From Nitrospinota bacterium (GTDB taxonomy: Bacteria > Nitrospinota_A > UBA7883), in contig JAOUNV010000023.1 in assembly GCA_029880775.1 (NCBI GenBank), positions 1 through 10,811 on the forward strand: DNA of 10,811 nt. Reading direction: 5' to 3'. The first letter of the stretch is position 1. Every line of letters begins with the position of its first letter. This document shows positions 1 through 7,607 of the stretch, piece by piece. Position numbers and translations under genes: made by a program. The notes under the pieces were generated by a model that was given only the letters and a program-made list of their open reading frames with translations, was not told the origin of the DNA and did no database searches.

Positions 1-206
1 AGGCGGGCAGGGAGGAGAAGCTGGCTGTCATGCCGGACAGGGCGGAGGCTATACACGCCGCCATACGCATCGCGCAGCCGGAGGATATGGTGATCCTGGC
101 GGGGAAGGGGCACGAGGACTACCAGATCATAGGTCGCAAAAAAGTGCACTTCGACGACAGGGAACAGGCGATGAACGCGCTGGAGGGGCTGTATGGCAAA
201 GTTTAG
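1..206 (+). CDS. murE: UDP-N-acetylmuramyl-tripeptide synthetase MurE, C-terminal end only (5' truncated by window)
   Basis: Only the last 67 codons are present. The first whole codon starts at base 3 and the TAG stop is at 204-206. MurE is the cytoplasmic ATP-dependent ligase that adds the third stem-peptide residue (meso-diaminopimelate in most Gram-negatives) to UDP-MurNAc-L-Ala-D-Glu. The visible part is the end of the C-terminal Mur ligase domain. It carries the conserved run AGKGHEDYQIIG followed by HFDDRE, both hallmarks of MurE near its C-terminus. The motif that separates diaminopimelate from lysine enzymes lies upstream of the window, so the substrate cannot be read here. The 3' end overlaps murF by 14 bases, which suggests translational coupling. 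The position immediately before murF supports the call. Confidence 0.95.
   Translation, partial: AGREEKLAVMPDRAEAIHAAIRIAQPEDMVILAGKGHEDYQIIGRKKVHFDDREQAMNALEGLYGKV
182..188 (+). promoter_or_regulatory. Shine-Dalgarno site of murF
   Basis: GGAGGGG lies 4 bases before the ATG at 193, inside the end of murE. It fixes the murF start within the murE/murF overlap. Confidence 0.6.
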
Positions 207-1584
207 TATTGCCCAGGTGATAAAGGCGGTCGGCGGCGAACTGGCCGAGGGGAGCGTGGACATGGTCGTCAATGGTGTGTCCACAGACTCGCGAGCAATA
301 ACCAGGGGATGTCTGTTCGTGGCCATCCGCGGCGAACGAATGGATGGGCACGATTATGTCCGCCAGGCTTTCGCCAAGGGCGCCAGCGCAGCCCTGGTCA
401 GCCACAAGCTCATAGTTGCCTCTTCTCCTGGAAAGGCAATGGTGGCCGCGCCAGATACCACCCAGGCATTGCTGGACTTGGCGGCCTGGCACAGATCGCA
501 GATGAAAAATCTGCTGCTGGTGGCAGTCACAGGCTCCAACGGAAAGACCGGTGTGAAAGATATGATCGCCGCAGTCCTGAGCAAAAAGTATAAGACTCTG
601 AAGACAGAGGGAAACCTGAACAACCAGATCGGCCTGCCCATGACGCTGCTGGGGCTGAAGCCCTTACATCAGGCGGCGGTGGTGGAGCTGGGAATAAACT
701 ATACAGGGGAGATGGACCTGCTGGCGGCCACCGCCAGACCCGATATAGGTGTGATAACAAACATCGGCCCGGCCCATCTGGAAGGCTTTAAGACCGTGGC
801 CAATGTACGCAAGACGAAAGCCAGGATGCTCGACTATATGACGAGGGGCGGAATGGCCATATTGAACGCTTCCGACCCGAACAGCGCTCCGATCATAAAG
901 GCCCGCCAGGGGAAAAGGACCATCACCTTCGGAACCGGCGAAGGGAATGTGGCGGTGGTGGAAAACGTCCTGGCGAAAGCCGGGACTGGAAGAAGAATCA
1001 AAATCAGCTGGAACGGAGAAGTGTACGCCATGAAGGTCCGTGGAATAGGGGAAAGCGCCGCCATCAACGCCGCAGCCGCTTTCGCCGCCGGAGTGGCCGC
1101 AAAAGTGGCGCCGGAGATGATAGTGAAGGCTATAGGCTCCACCCCCCCGGCGCCGATGCGTATGGCCATGGAAAAGACACCGGGGGGCGCGTGGTTGATC
1201 GACGACTCATACAACGCCAACCCGGTTTCGGTGGAGTCTGCCCTCTCCACCTTTGGCGAGTTTGGCGAAGGACGCAAATTCCTGGTATTCGGAGACATGC
1301 TGGAGATGGGAAAGGCTGCGGAAAAAGCGCATGCCGCCGTGGCCCGGCAGGCAAAAGCCGCGGGAGTGGAACGCATATTCACCTACGGTCCTCTGGCCGC
1401 CATCACCGCTATGGAAGCGAAAAAAGTAGGGCTCGTCGGGGTAGAGCGCAAATCGCACGAGGCTTTGGCCCTGGCTGTGACCAACGTCCTGAAACCGGGT
1501 GACGTGGCGCTGGTGAAGGGATCGCGCGGAATGAGAATGGACAAGGTCGCGGAGCTGATCCGCCAGGCGGGAGAGGGAAAGTAA
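193..1584 (+). CDS. murF: UDP-N-acetylmuramoyl-tripeptide--D-alanyl-D-alanine ligase MurF
   Basis: MurF is a cytoplasmic ATP-dependent ligase that adds D-Ala-D-Ala (made by the ddl product in this cluster) to the UDP-MurNAc tripeptide, completing the pentapeptide. The protein has 463 residues, normal for the family. The N-terminal UDP-binding domain shows TDSR (31-34) and GHDYV (52-56). The central ATPase domain has the P-loop GSNGKT (114-119), GNLNNQIGLP (140-149), VELG (164-167) and TNIGPAHLE (189-197). The C-terminal domain has DSYNANPVS (338-346), VFGDMLEMG (365-373) and VKGSRGMRM (441-449). The residue after the P-loop Thr is Gly120, where Thr or Ser is usual; Lys118 and Thr119 are kept, so activity is expected. 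The ATG overlaps the end of murE by 14 bases and has a strong ribosome site. The stop abuts the mraY start. Confidence 0.97.
   Translation: MAKFSIAQVIKAVGGELAEGSVDMVVNGVSTDSRAITRGCLFVAIRGERMDGHDYVRQAFAKGASAALVSHKLIVASSPGKAMVAAPDTTQALLDLAAWHRSQMKNLLLVAVTGSNGKTGVKDMIAAVLSKKYKTLKTEGNLNNQIGLPMTLLGLKPLHQAAVVELGINYTGEMDLLAATARPDIGVITNIGPAHLEGFKTVANVRKTKARMLDYMTRGGMAILNASDPNSAPIIKARQGKRTITFGTGEGNVAVVENVLAKAGTGRRIKISWNGEVYAMKVRGIGESAAINAAAAFAAGVAAKVAPEMIVKAIGSTPPAPMRMAMEKTPGGAWLIDDSYNANPVSVESALSTFGEFGEGRKFLVFGDMLEMGKAAEKAHAAVARQAKAAGVERIFTYGPLAAITAMEAKKVGLVGVERKSHEALALAVTNVLKPGDVALVKGSRGMRMDKVAELIRQAGEGK
1569..1577 (+). promoter_or_regulatory. Shine-Dalgarno region of mraY
   Basis: The purine run GGGAGAGGG ends 7 bases before the mraY ATG at 1585. 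It lies in the last codons of murF, whose TAA directly abuts that ATG. Confidence 0.55.
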
Positions 1585-2667
1585 ATGTTATACCACCTGC
1601 TATATCCGCTCAGCGATACGTTCTCCGCCCTAAACGTGTTCAGGTACATCACGTTTCGGTCCATCTATGCCCTGCTCACCGCCCTGGCAATCGCCCTGAT
1701 CATGGGGCCGATGGTTATCAGATGGCTCAAGGCGAAAAATATTGGAGAGAAAATAAGAAGCGACGGGCCCAAGTCTCATCAGTCCAAAAAGGGAACCCCC
1801 ACCATGGGCGGTATTCTGATAATCATCTCCTTGATGGTCCCCACCTTGCTGTGGGCTGATTTTTTGAATGGCTATGTGCTCATCGCCATGATGACAGTGG
1901 TCCTCTTTTCGATCATCGGGTTTTACGACGATTACATGAAGCTCACCGGGCGTGGCTCCGGCATGAGTGGGTGGACAAAGCTGGGCCTGCAGGCTGGGGC
2001 GGGATTGATGGTGGCCGGGGCTGTGTATATGGTCCAGGGAGGCGCCACAGAGATAACCAGCGTGCATATTCCGTTTTTCAAGAACTTGCATCCAGACCTG
2101 GGGGTGTTCTATCTCCCCTTCGCGGCTCTGGTCATTGTGGCCTCGGCCAACGCGGTGAACCTCACCGATGGTCTGGACGGGCTGGCCATCGGGCCGATAT
2201 TTATAGCATTTCTGGTGTACATGGTTTTCTGCTACACAGAAGGCCACGCAGGATTCGCCAAATACTTAAACATCCCCCATATAGGGGAGCTGTCCGAGCT
2301 AACAGTCTTTTGCGCGGCGGTGGTGGGCGCGTCTTTGGGATTCGTCTGGTTCAACTTCTACCCCGCCATGGTGTTCATGGGAAACGTAGGCTCCCAGGCT
2401 TTGGGCGGGGCGCTGGGCGCGGTGGCCGTGATGGCCAAGCAGGAGGTGGTCCTGGCGCTGGTGGGGGGCATCTTTGTGGTGGAGACCCTCTCCGTGATCA
2501 TCCAGGTGGTTTCATACAAAAGCACCGGCAAACGAGTGTTCAAAATGGCGCCGTTGCATCACCACTTTGAGCAACTGGGCTGGCCGGAGCCGCAGGTGAT
2601 TGTCCGGTTTTGGGTGGTGGCTATCGTATTTGCCATGATCTCCCTTAGCACGCTGAAACTCAGGTGA
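1585..2667 (+). CDS. mraY: Phospho-N-acetylmuramoyl-pentapeptide transferase MraY (lipid I synthase), with Asn at the third conserved Asp
   Basis: MraY is the integral membrane enzyme that transfers phospho-MurNAc-pentapeptide from UDP to undecaprenyl phosphate, giving lipid I and UMP, with Mg2+. The protein has 360 residues, the same length as the E. coli enzyme, so positions line up closely. About ten hydrophobic segments alternate with conserved loops. Visible motifs are DGPKSH then KKGTPTMGG (60-76), FYDDYMKLT (113-121, with the Asp115/Asp116 pair), NAVNLTDGLDGLA (189-201), FNFYPAMVFMG (256-266) and MAPLHHHFE (321-329). The family loop usually reads FMGDxGS. Here it reads FMGNVGSQ, so residue 267 (codon AAC at 2383-2385) is Asn where E. 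coli has Asp267. All other conserved loops are intact and the frame is clean, so this is a real gene and not an obvious pseudogene. It directly abuts murF and precedes murD by 5 bases. Confidence 0.96.
   Translation: MLYHLLYPLSDTFSALNVFRYITFRSIYALLTALAIALIMGPMVIRWLKAKNIGEKIRSDGPKSHQSKKGTPTMGGILIIISLMVPTLLWADFLNGYVLIAMMTVVLFSIIGFYDDYMKLTGRGSGMSGWTKLGLQAGAGLMVAGAVYMVQGGATEITSVHIPFFKNLHPDLGVFYLPFAALVIVASANAVNLTDGLDGLAIGPIFIAFLVYMVFCYTEGHAGFAKYLNIPHIGELSELTVFCAAVVGASLGFVWFNFYPAMVFMGNVGSQALGGALGAVAVMAKQEVVLALVGGIFVVETLSVIIQVVSYKSTGKRVFKMAPLHHHFEQLGWPEPQVIVRFWVVAIVFAMISLSTLKLR
2662..2667 (+). promoter_or_regulatory. Shine-Dalgarno site of murD, containing the mraY stop codon
   Basis: AGGTGA lies 5 bases before the ATG at 2673, and its last three bases are the mraY TGA. 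Ribosomes ending on mraY would sit on the murD ribosome site. This favours the ATG at 2673 over the in-frame GTG at 2664, which has no clear site of its own. Confidence 0.55.
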
Positions 2668-2672
2668 TCGGA

Positions 2673-4028
2673 ATGAGCTTATATTCGGGAATGAATGCGA
2701 TAGTAATCGGGCTGGCCCGCTCCGGTGTGGCGGCGGCCAGGCTTCTGCGCAACCAAGGCGCAAGCGTGGACGTCACCGACTCCAAGTCGCGCGAAGAACT
2801 GGAAGAACGGATCGCAAGCTTACCGGAAGGGACCGGGCTATACCTGGGCGGGCACGACGGAGTGTCTTTGGACCAATACAGCCTGGCGGTGATCAGCCCC
2901 GGTGTCCCGTGGGATTCGCCTTTCGCCGCTTCCGCCAGGAGCGCGGGTGTGGAAATGATCTCCGAGATAGAGCTTGCCAGCCGTCACATATCCGAGCCAA
3001 TCATCGCGGTTACCGGATCCAACGGCAAATCCACCACCACCACGCTCATCGGCAGGATACTTGAGAGGTTAGGCAAGAGCGTGTTCGTCGGTGGCAACCT
3101 GGGCAATCCCCTCAGCGACGCCGTCGGCCATGATTACGACTGGGTGGTGGCGGAGGTCTCATCCTTCCAGCTGGAGGGGATAAAAACATTCCGCCCCAAA
3201 ATAAGCGTCATCACCAATATCACAGCAGACCACCTGGACCGGCACGGGAATACGGAATCATACACCGCGCTGAAAGCTCGTGTTTTTGAGAACCAAGGCA
3301 AAGGGGATACTGTAATCCTTAACGGCGCCGATTCCGGCTCCACCTTCCTGAGCCAGAATCCATCCGTGAGAAAATTATGGTTTGGCTCCAAACCTGATGA
3401 AAACGAGGGGGGCGCATGGGTTGAAAATGACACTGTTTACGGCGAGATTCCTGGGCGCAATTCCGTCAAGCTCCTCGATCTAAAAGACCTGATGATAAAG
3501 GGTCCCCACAACGTGGAGAACGCATTGGCCGCGGCCTTGACGGCGCTTGCCGCCGGAGCCGAACAGGATGTTATAGCGGAAGCCATATGCTCCTTCCGCG
3601 GCCTGCCCCACAGGATGGAACTGGTGGGCACGGTCCGGGGGATTAATTTCTACAACGACTCGAAGGGCACCAACGTGGACGCCACGCTCATGTCTTTGGC
3701 CGGGTTTGACGGCGATGTGGCGTTGATCGCAGGCGGCTCCTCCAAGGGCGCCGATTTCGGCCCTCTGGCTGAAGAGATAAAAAAACGAGCAAAAGGGGCG
3801 GCCCTGATAGGGGAAACGGCGGCTCAAATAGAAAAGGCGCTGGGGGATTATTCGCCGGTGAAAAGAGCGGAGACGATGGAAGAAGCAGTGACAGCCGCAG
3901 CGTCGTGGCTTTCGCCTGGTGATTCCGTGCTGCTATCCCCGGCGTGCGCCAGCTTCGACATGTACAAAAACTTCGAGGACCGGGGCGAGGCGTTTGGCCG
4001 GGCCGTGGCCATGCTGGAGAAAAGATAA
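2673..4028 (+). CDS. murD: UDP-N-acetylmuramoyl-L-alanine--D-glutamate ligase MurD
   Basis: MurD is a cytoplasmic ATP-dependent ligase that adds D-Glu to UDP-MurNAc-L-Ala. From ATG 2673 it has 451 residues, the usual size. The start was chosen because the N-terminus MSLYSGMNAIVIGLARSG matches the E. coli beginning (MADYQGKNVVIIGL) almost position for position and has a ribosome site. An in-frame GTG at 2664 would add three residues; ATG 2691 would cut into the first strand. The N-terminal Rossmann-like UDP-binding domain is followed by the P-loop GSNGKST (115-121), EVSSFQLE (161-168), TNITADHLDRH (181-191) and Lys201 in ALKARVFENQ, the likely carbamylated lysine. The C-terminal domain shows HRMELVG (313-319), NDSKGTN (328-334) and SPACASFDM (422-430). 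No key residue appears lost. It follows mraY by 5 bases and precedes ftsW by 2. Confidence 0.96.
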   Translation: MSLYSGMNAIVIGLARSGVAAARLLRNQGASVDVTDSKSREELEERIASLPEGTGLYLGGHDGVSLDQYSLAVISPGVPWDSPFAASARSAGVEMISEIELASRHISEPIIAVTGSNGKSTTTTLIGRILERLGKSVFVGGNLGNPLSDAVGHDYDWVVAEVSSFQLEGIKTFRPKISVITNITADHLDRHGNTESYTALKARVFENQGKGDTVILNGADSGSTFLSQNPSVRKLWFGSKPDENEGGAWVENDTVYGEIPGRNSVKLLDLKDLMIKGPHNVENALAAALTALAAGAEQDVIAEAICSFRGLPHRMELVGTVRGINFYNDSKGTNVDATLMSLAGFDGDVALIAGGSSKGADFGPLAEEIKKRAKGAALIGETAAQIEKALGDYSPVKRAETMEEAVTAAASWLSPGDSVLLSPACASFDMYKNFEDRGEAFGRAVAMLEKR

Positions 4029-4030
4029 AG

Positions 4031-5131
4031 ATGCCTGTGAAACGAAGGCCTGACTACTGGATCATCTTCTGCGCCCTGGCGTTGACGGCGATAGGCATAG
4101 TCATGATCTTCTCCAGTTCGGCTGTGCTGGCGGGGCAAAAACATGGCGACGCATACTATTTCCTGAAGCGCCAGGGGACGTGGGCCGGGCTGGGGGTATT
4201 GGCTATGATATTCATGATGTCCATAGACTACCGCTCGCTGGTCCGGTGGGCATACCCTCTATATCTCACCACCGCCGCTCTTCTGGCCGCAGTGCTGATT
4301 CCCGGCGTGGGGCGGACGGTGAATGGGGCCACACGATGGATCGCTGTGGGTACCATGACTTTTCAGCCATCGGAGTTCGCCAAGCTGGCTATGATCATTT
4401 TCTTTGCGGCCATCCTGGCCCGGAAGGGGGAAGAGGGAAAGCTTGGCGATTTTTTCGGCACCTTCGCGCCCCTTCTTGCCGCCCTAGGATTCTTCTTTGT
4501 GTTGATCCAGCTGCAGCCGGACCTGGGCACCGCCTTGACCATAGCGCTGATTATTATGTTGATGTTTCTGGCGGCTGGTGTGCGGCTGACCCACCTTGCC
4601 GGGGCGGCGCTGGTGATGGCCCCGATTCTGGCCATATCCATGCTCACAGTGGACTATAGACGAAGGCGGCTGCTCACATTTCTGGATCCGTGGGAGGATT
4701 CCCTCGATTCCGGATATCAGATTATCCAGTCATTCATCGCCTTGTCCAACGGCGGGACATGGGGCGTGGGGCTGGGGGAGAGCCAGCAGAAGCTTTTCTA
4801 CCTGCCGGAGCCGCACACCGACTTTATATTTTCCATCATTGGTGAGGAGTTGGGGTTTGTGGGCGCCTTCAGCGTTCTTGTTCTGTTCTGTGTGCTGGTG
4901 TGGCGCGGGCTAAAGGCAGGGCTCAATTCACCAGAGCGCTTCGGCGGGCTGCTGGCGCTGGGGATCACCTTTGCTGTGGCGACACAGACTTTTATCAACG
5001 TCGCAGTGACGTTGGGGATGCTGCCTACCAAAGGGATTCCTCTGCCGTTCATCAGCCTGGGGGGCTCGTCGCTGGTGATGTGGCTGGCCAGCGTGGGGCT
5101 ATTGGCCAACGTATCGGAACACACGACATGA
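4031..5131 (+). CDS. ftsW: SEDS-family septal peptidoglycan glycosyltransferase FtsW
   Basis: FtsW is a polytopic membrane protein of the SEDS family. It polymerises lipid II at the division septum, together with a class B penicillin-binding protein not seen in this window. From ATG 4031 it has 366 residues with about ten hydrophobic segments. Landmarks are VNGATRWI (97-104), QPSEFAKL (112-119), QPDLGTA (162-168), SGYQIIQSFIA (227-237), GLGESQQKLFYLPEPHTDFIF (247-267) and KGIPLPFISLGGSS (334-347). Asp264 in HTDF aligns with the catalytic Asp297 of E. coli FtsW, and the EELG (272-275) that follows is typical. The frame stays open upstream to 3944, but that part is shadow sequence within murD and the family N-terminus fits ATG 4031. 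The ribosome site is weak (GGAG 12 bases upstream), so coupling to murD, which ends 2 bases earlier, is likely. RodA was considered; the gene's place in the dcw cluster favours FtsW. Confidence 0.95.
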   Translation: MPVKRRPDYWIIFCALALTAIGIVMIFSSSAVLAGQKHGDAYYFLKRQGTWAGLGVLAMIFMMSIDYRSLVRWAYPLYLTTAALLAAVLIPGVGRTVNGATRWIAVGTMTFQPSEFAKLAMIIFFAAILARKGEEGKLGDFFGTFAPLLAALGFFFVLIQLQPDLGTALTIALIIMLMFLAAGVRLTHLAGAALVMAPILAISMLTVDYRRRRLLTFLDPWEDSLDSGYQIIQSFIALSNGGTWGVGLGESQQKLFYLPEPHTDFIFSIIGEELGFVGAFSVLVLFCVLVWRGLKAGLNSPERFGGLLALGITFAVATQTFINVAVTLGMLPTKGIPLPFISLGGSSLVMWLASVGLLANVSEHTT

Positions 5132-6228
5132 GCATGGATATAAATGACATGAAACTGATTATTACCGGCGGCGGCACTGGGGGGCACATCTACCCTGGGG
5201 TGGCCGTGGCGCGTGAACTGGCGGCCCGCGGGGCGGAGCATAATGTCGTGTGGGTGGGCGCCCGTCGCGGATTGGAATCCACTATCGTGCCAAAGGAGGG
5301 GATACCATACCTGTCGTTGAAGGTGACGGCCCTGAAAGGAATGGGGTTCTTTTACCGCATCGGCTCCTTAGTCAACCTGGCGAAAGCTGTTGCCCACTCG
5401 GTGGGAATCATATCCAGGGAAAAACCAGACGCCGTGCTGGGGGTTGGCGGGTACGCCAGCGGACCGATGGGCCTGGCGGCCATATTCATGCGTCGGCCCC
5501 TGGCCCTGGCGGAGCAGAACGCTTCTCCTGGTTTCACCAACCGTTGGCTGGCCAAAGGCGCCTCCACAGTGTTCACCAGTTGGCCCGGTTCTGAAACTTA
5601 TTTCCCAGAGGGAAAAACGGTCATGGCGGGAAATCCAGTGCGTAGCGAATTCACCGATGTAGCGCATGAAAAAACCGATAGCAGGTTTGTGGCGCTGGTC
5701 ATAGGTGGAAGCCAGGGCGCCGCGCCTGTCAACAAGGCGATGATGGACGCGGTGGAAAAGCTGGCGCCGTTGGCGGAGCGGATACGCATTATCCACCAGA
5801 CCGGTGAAGGAGACCTGGAGATGGTGAAAGAAGCGGCGGCTAAATCTGGGCTGGATTGGGAGACGGCTGCGTATTTCGGCGACATGGCGCAAAAGATCGC
5901 CGGGGCGGACTTGGTGATTTCCCGTGCGGGAGCAGGCGCTGTTAGCGAGATATGCCTAGTGGGAAAGGCGGCGGTCTACATACCATTCCCTCAGGCGGCC
6001 GACGACCATCAGACAAAAAACGCCATGCCCGCCGTCCATGAGCAAGCGGCGATCATGATTAAGCAAAGCGAACTGACCGGCGAAAAACTGGCGGAGATTA
6101 TTATCGAGCTGGAAAGTGACAGAGAAAAAGCAGAGACCATGGGCGATCGCGCCAGAGCGCTGGGCAGGCCCCGGGCGGCGGAGATGATAGTGGACAAGCT
6201 ACTGGCTTTGGTCAAGGAGGCCGCATGA
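5128..6228 (+). CDS. murG: UDP-GlcNAc:lipid I N-acetylglucosaminyltransferase MurG
   Basis: MurG is a peripheral, inner-face membrane GT-B glycosyltransferase that adds GlcNAc to lipid I to give lipid II, the substrate of FtsW. It has 366 residues from ATG 5128, normal for the family. Motifs are the glycine-rich GGGTGGHIYPG (14-24), VLGVGGYASGP (103-113), AEQNASPGFTNRWL (128-141), GGSQGA (193-198), HQTGEGD (223-229), ISRAGAGAVSE (264-274) and IPFPQAADDHQTKNA (285-299). The start is less certain than the rest. ATG 5128 forms an ATGA overlap with the ftsW stop, and an N-terminus of this length resembles E. coli MurG. ATG 5134 and ATG 5149 are also in frame, and the last would give the compact beginning MKLIITGGGTGGH. 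None has a strong ribosome site. The open frame reaches back to 4900 only as shadow sequence inside ftsW. Confidence 0.96.
   Translation: MSMDINDMKLIITGGGTGGHIYPGVAVARELAARGAEHNVVWVGARRGLESTIVPKEGIPYLSLKVTALKGMGFFYRIGSLVNLAKAVAHSVGIISREKPDAVLGVGGYASGPMGLAAIFMRRPLALAEQNASPGFTNRWLAKGASTVFTSWPGSETYFPEGKTVMAGNPVRSEFTDVAHEKTDSRFVALVIGGSQGAAPVNKAMMDAVEKLAPLAERIRIIHQTGEGDLEMVKEAAAKSGLDWETAAYFGDMAQKIAGADLVISRAGAGAVSEICLVGKAAVYIPFPQAADDHQTKNAMPAVHEQAAIMIKQSELTGEKLAEIIIELESDREKAETMGDRARALGRPRAAEMIVDKLLALVKEAA
6214..6220 (+). promoter_or_regulatory. Strong Shine-Dalgarno site of murC
   Basis: AAGGAGG lies 4 bases before the murC ATG at 6225, in the last codons of murG. It is one of the best ribosome sites in the window and settles the murC start within the ATGA overlap. 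Confidence 0.7.
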
Positions 6229-7607
6229 AGTTCGGCAGGACAAAAAAGCTCCACTTCATAGGCATCGGTGGCTCCGGCATGAGCGGCATCGCGGAGATAT
6301 TACTGGACATGGGCTATGCCGTATCCGGGTCCGACCTGGCGGAATCGGCGGCGGTGCGTCATCTGCGAGGGCAGGGCGCCCAGGTGGCTTTGGGCCATGC
6401 CGCCGTGAATGTGGGAGACGCGGATGTGGTGGTGATCTCATCGGCGGTAAGGCCGGACAACCCGGAGATCGTGGAGGCCCGACAAAATTTCATCCCGGTG
6501 ATTCCCAGGGCGCAGATGCTGGCGGAGCTGATGCGCATGAAGCATTCCGTGGCGGTGGCCGGCAGCCATGGCAAGACCACAACCACATCGATGGCTGCTG
6601 CGGCGCTCTCCAAGGGGGGGCTGGACCCAACTATCATCATCGGTGGCCGAGTGGACAGGTTCGGCTCCGGCGCGCGGCTGGGGAAGGGTGACTTTTTGGT
6701 GGCGGAAGCAGACGAGAGCGATGGGTCGTTTTTGCGGCTTTTTCCCACAGTGGCGGTGGTGACGAACATTGACGCGGAGCATCTGGACCACTACGGTTCC
6801 TTCGGCGCGGTGAAAGAGGCGTTTGTGGAGTTTGTGAACAAGCCGCCATTTTATGGCGCTGCGATCCTCTGCCTGGACGATCCGCCCATACAGGAGATCA
6901 TCCCCAAGGTGGAGCGCAGATTTCGCACATTCGGCATCAGCGCCGCGGCGGACATCATCGCAAGTGGCATGGAATACTCCGCATTCGGCTCCGCTTTTGA
7001 CGTGATCGTAAGCGGCGAGAAGATAGGCCGAGCGTCGATAAACATGCCTGGAGCGCACAATGTATACAACGCCCTGGCGGCCATAGCGGTGGGGCTGGAG
7101 CTGGAGATGGATCCGAAAACCGCCATTGACGCGCTATCCGGTTTCTCCGGGGTGGAGCGCCGATGCCAGCTAAAAGGAGAGCGCGACGGCGTGATGGTTG
7201 TAGACGATTATGGCCACCACCCAAGCGAGATCAAGGCCACGTTGCGTGGGCTGAAGACCGGGTTTCCGGGAAAGAAACTTATCGTGGTGTTCCAGCCGCA
7301 CCGTTATTCGCGCACCCAGAACCACATGTCCGATTTCGGCAAGGCGTTCTATGACGCGGACGAAGTGGTGGTCACAGAAATATACGCCGCCAGCGAAGAG
7401 CCGATAGAAGGAGTGACAGGCGAGATGGTGGCCGAGGAAGCCAGAGCCCACGGCGCCAGATCGGTGACGTTCATTGCGGATATCAAGGATGTGCCGGCTC
7501 ACCTTGCCCGTGTGGCCAAGGCGGGGGACATTGTCATCACCCTGGGGGCTGGTAGCGTTGTCAGGGTAGGGGAATGGTTCATTGGCGGAAATGACAAAGA
7601 TAACTAA
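6225..7607 (+). CDS. murC: UDP-N-acetylmuramate--L-alanine ligase MurC
   Basis: MurC is a cytoplasmic ATP-dependent ligase that adds L-Ala to UDP-MurNAc, the first amino-acid step of the stem peptide. It has 460 residues, the usual length. The N-terminal Rossmann-like domain opens with HFIGIGGSGMSGIAE (10-24) and GSDL (35-38). The ATPase domain has the P-loop GSHGKTTTTS (113-122), EADESDGSFL (161-170) and TNIDAEHLDHY (180-190). The C-terminal part has MPGAHNVYNALAA (274-286), DDYGHHPSEIKATL (327-340), FQPHRYSRT (356-364) and ITLGAGS (438-444). No missing key residue was noticed. Its ATG overlaps the murG stop as ATGA and has a strong AAGGAGG site. Its 3' end overlaps the beginning of murB, so MurC and the enzyme that makes its substrate are probably translated together. 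Confidence 0.97.
   Translation: MKFGRTKKLHFIGIGGSGMSGIAEILLDMGYAVSGSDLAESAAVRHLRGQGAQVALGHAAVNVGDADVVVISSAVRPDNPEIVEARQNFIPVIPRAQMLAELMRMKHSVAVAGSHGKTTTTSMAAAALSKGGLDPTIIIGGRVDRFGSGARLGKGDFLVAEADESDGSFLRLFPTVAVVTNIDAEHLDHYGSFGAVKEAFVEFVNKPPFYGAAILCLDDPPIQEIIPKVERRFRTFGISAAADIIASGMEYSAFGSAFDVIVSGEKIGRASINMPGAHNVYNALAAIAVGLELEMDPKTAIDALSGFSGVERRCQLKGERDGVMVVDDYGHHPSEIKATLRGLKTGFPGKKLIVVFQPHRYSRTQNHMSDFGKAFYDADEVVVTEIYAASEEPIEGVTGEMVAEEARAHGARSVTFIADIKDVPAHLARVAKAGDIVITLGAGSVVRVGEWFIGGNDKDN
7568..7572 (+). promoter_or_regulatory. Possible Shine-Dalgarno site for a TTG start of murB
   Basis: AGGGG within murC lies 9 bases before the in-frame TTG at 7582, and 18 bases before the ATG at 7591. This spacing fits the TTG better, so the true murB start is open between the two. 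Confidence 0.35.

Noticed and set aside
1..206. Reading the MurE amino-acid specificity (diaminopimelate or lysine).
   Set aside because: The deciding motif lies upstream of the window, and the visible C-terminal motifs do not separate the two types.
1780..1785. Gln66 in the MraY loop GPKSHQSKKG, considered as another odd substitution.
   Set aside because: This position varies in the family; Leu, Phe and Gln occur in ordinary MraY proteins, so it was not counted with N267.
2664..2672. GTG at 2664 as the murD start, giving a 4-base GTGA overlap with mraY.
   Set aside because: It has no clear ribosome site of its own, whereas ATG 2673 has AGGTGA 5 bases upstream and gives an N-terminus that lines up with E. 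coli MurD. It cannot be excluded entirely.
3944..4030. N-terminal extension of the FtsW frame back to an ATG at 3944.
   Set aside because: It would overlap murD by 85 bases. The translated extension is Arg-rich, with no resemblance to an FtsW N-terminus, and ATG 4031 gives a normal family start.
4900..5127. N-terminal extension of the MurG frame back to 4900.
   Set aside because: It is an alternate-frame reading of the end of ftsW. The family begins just before the glycine-rich loop, which fits a start between 5128 and 5149.
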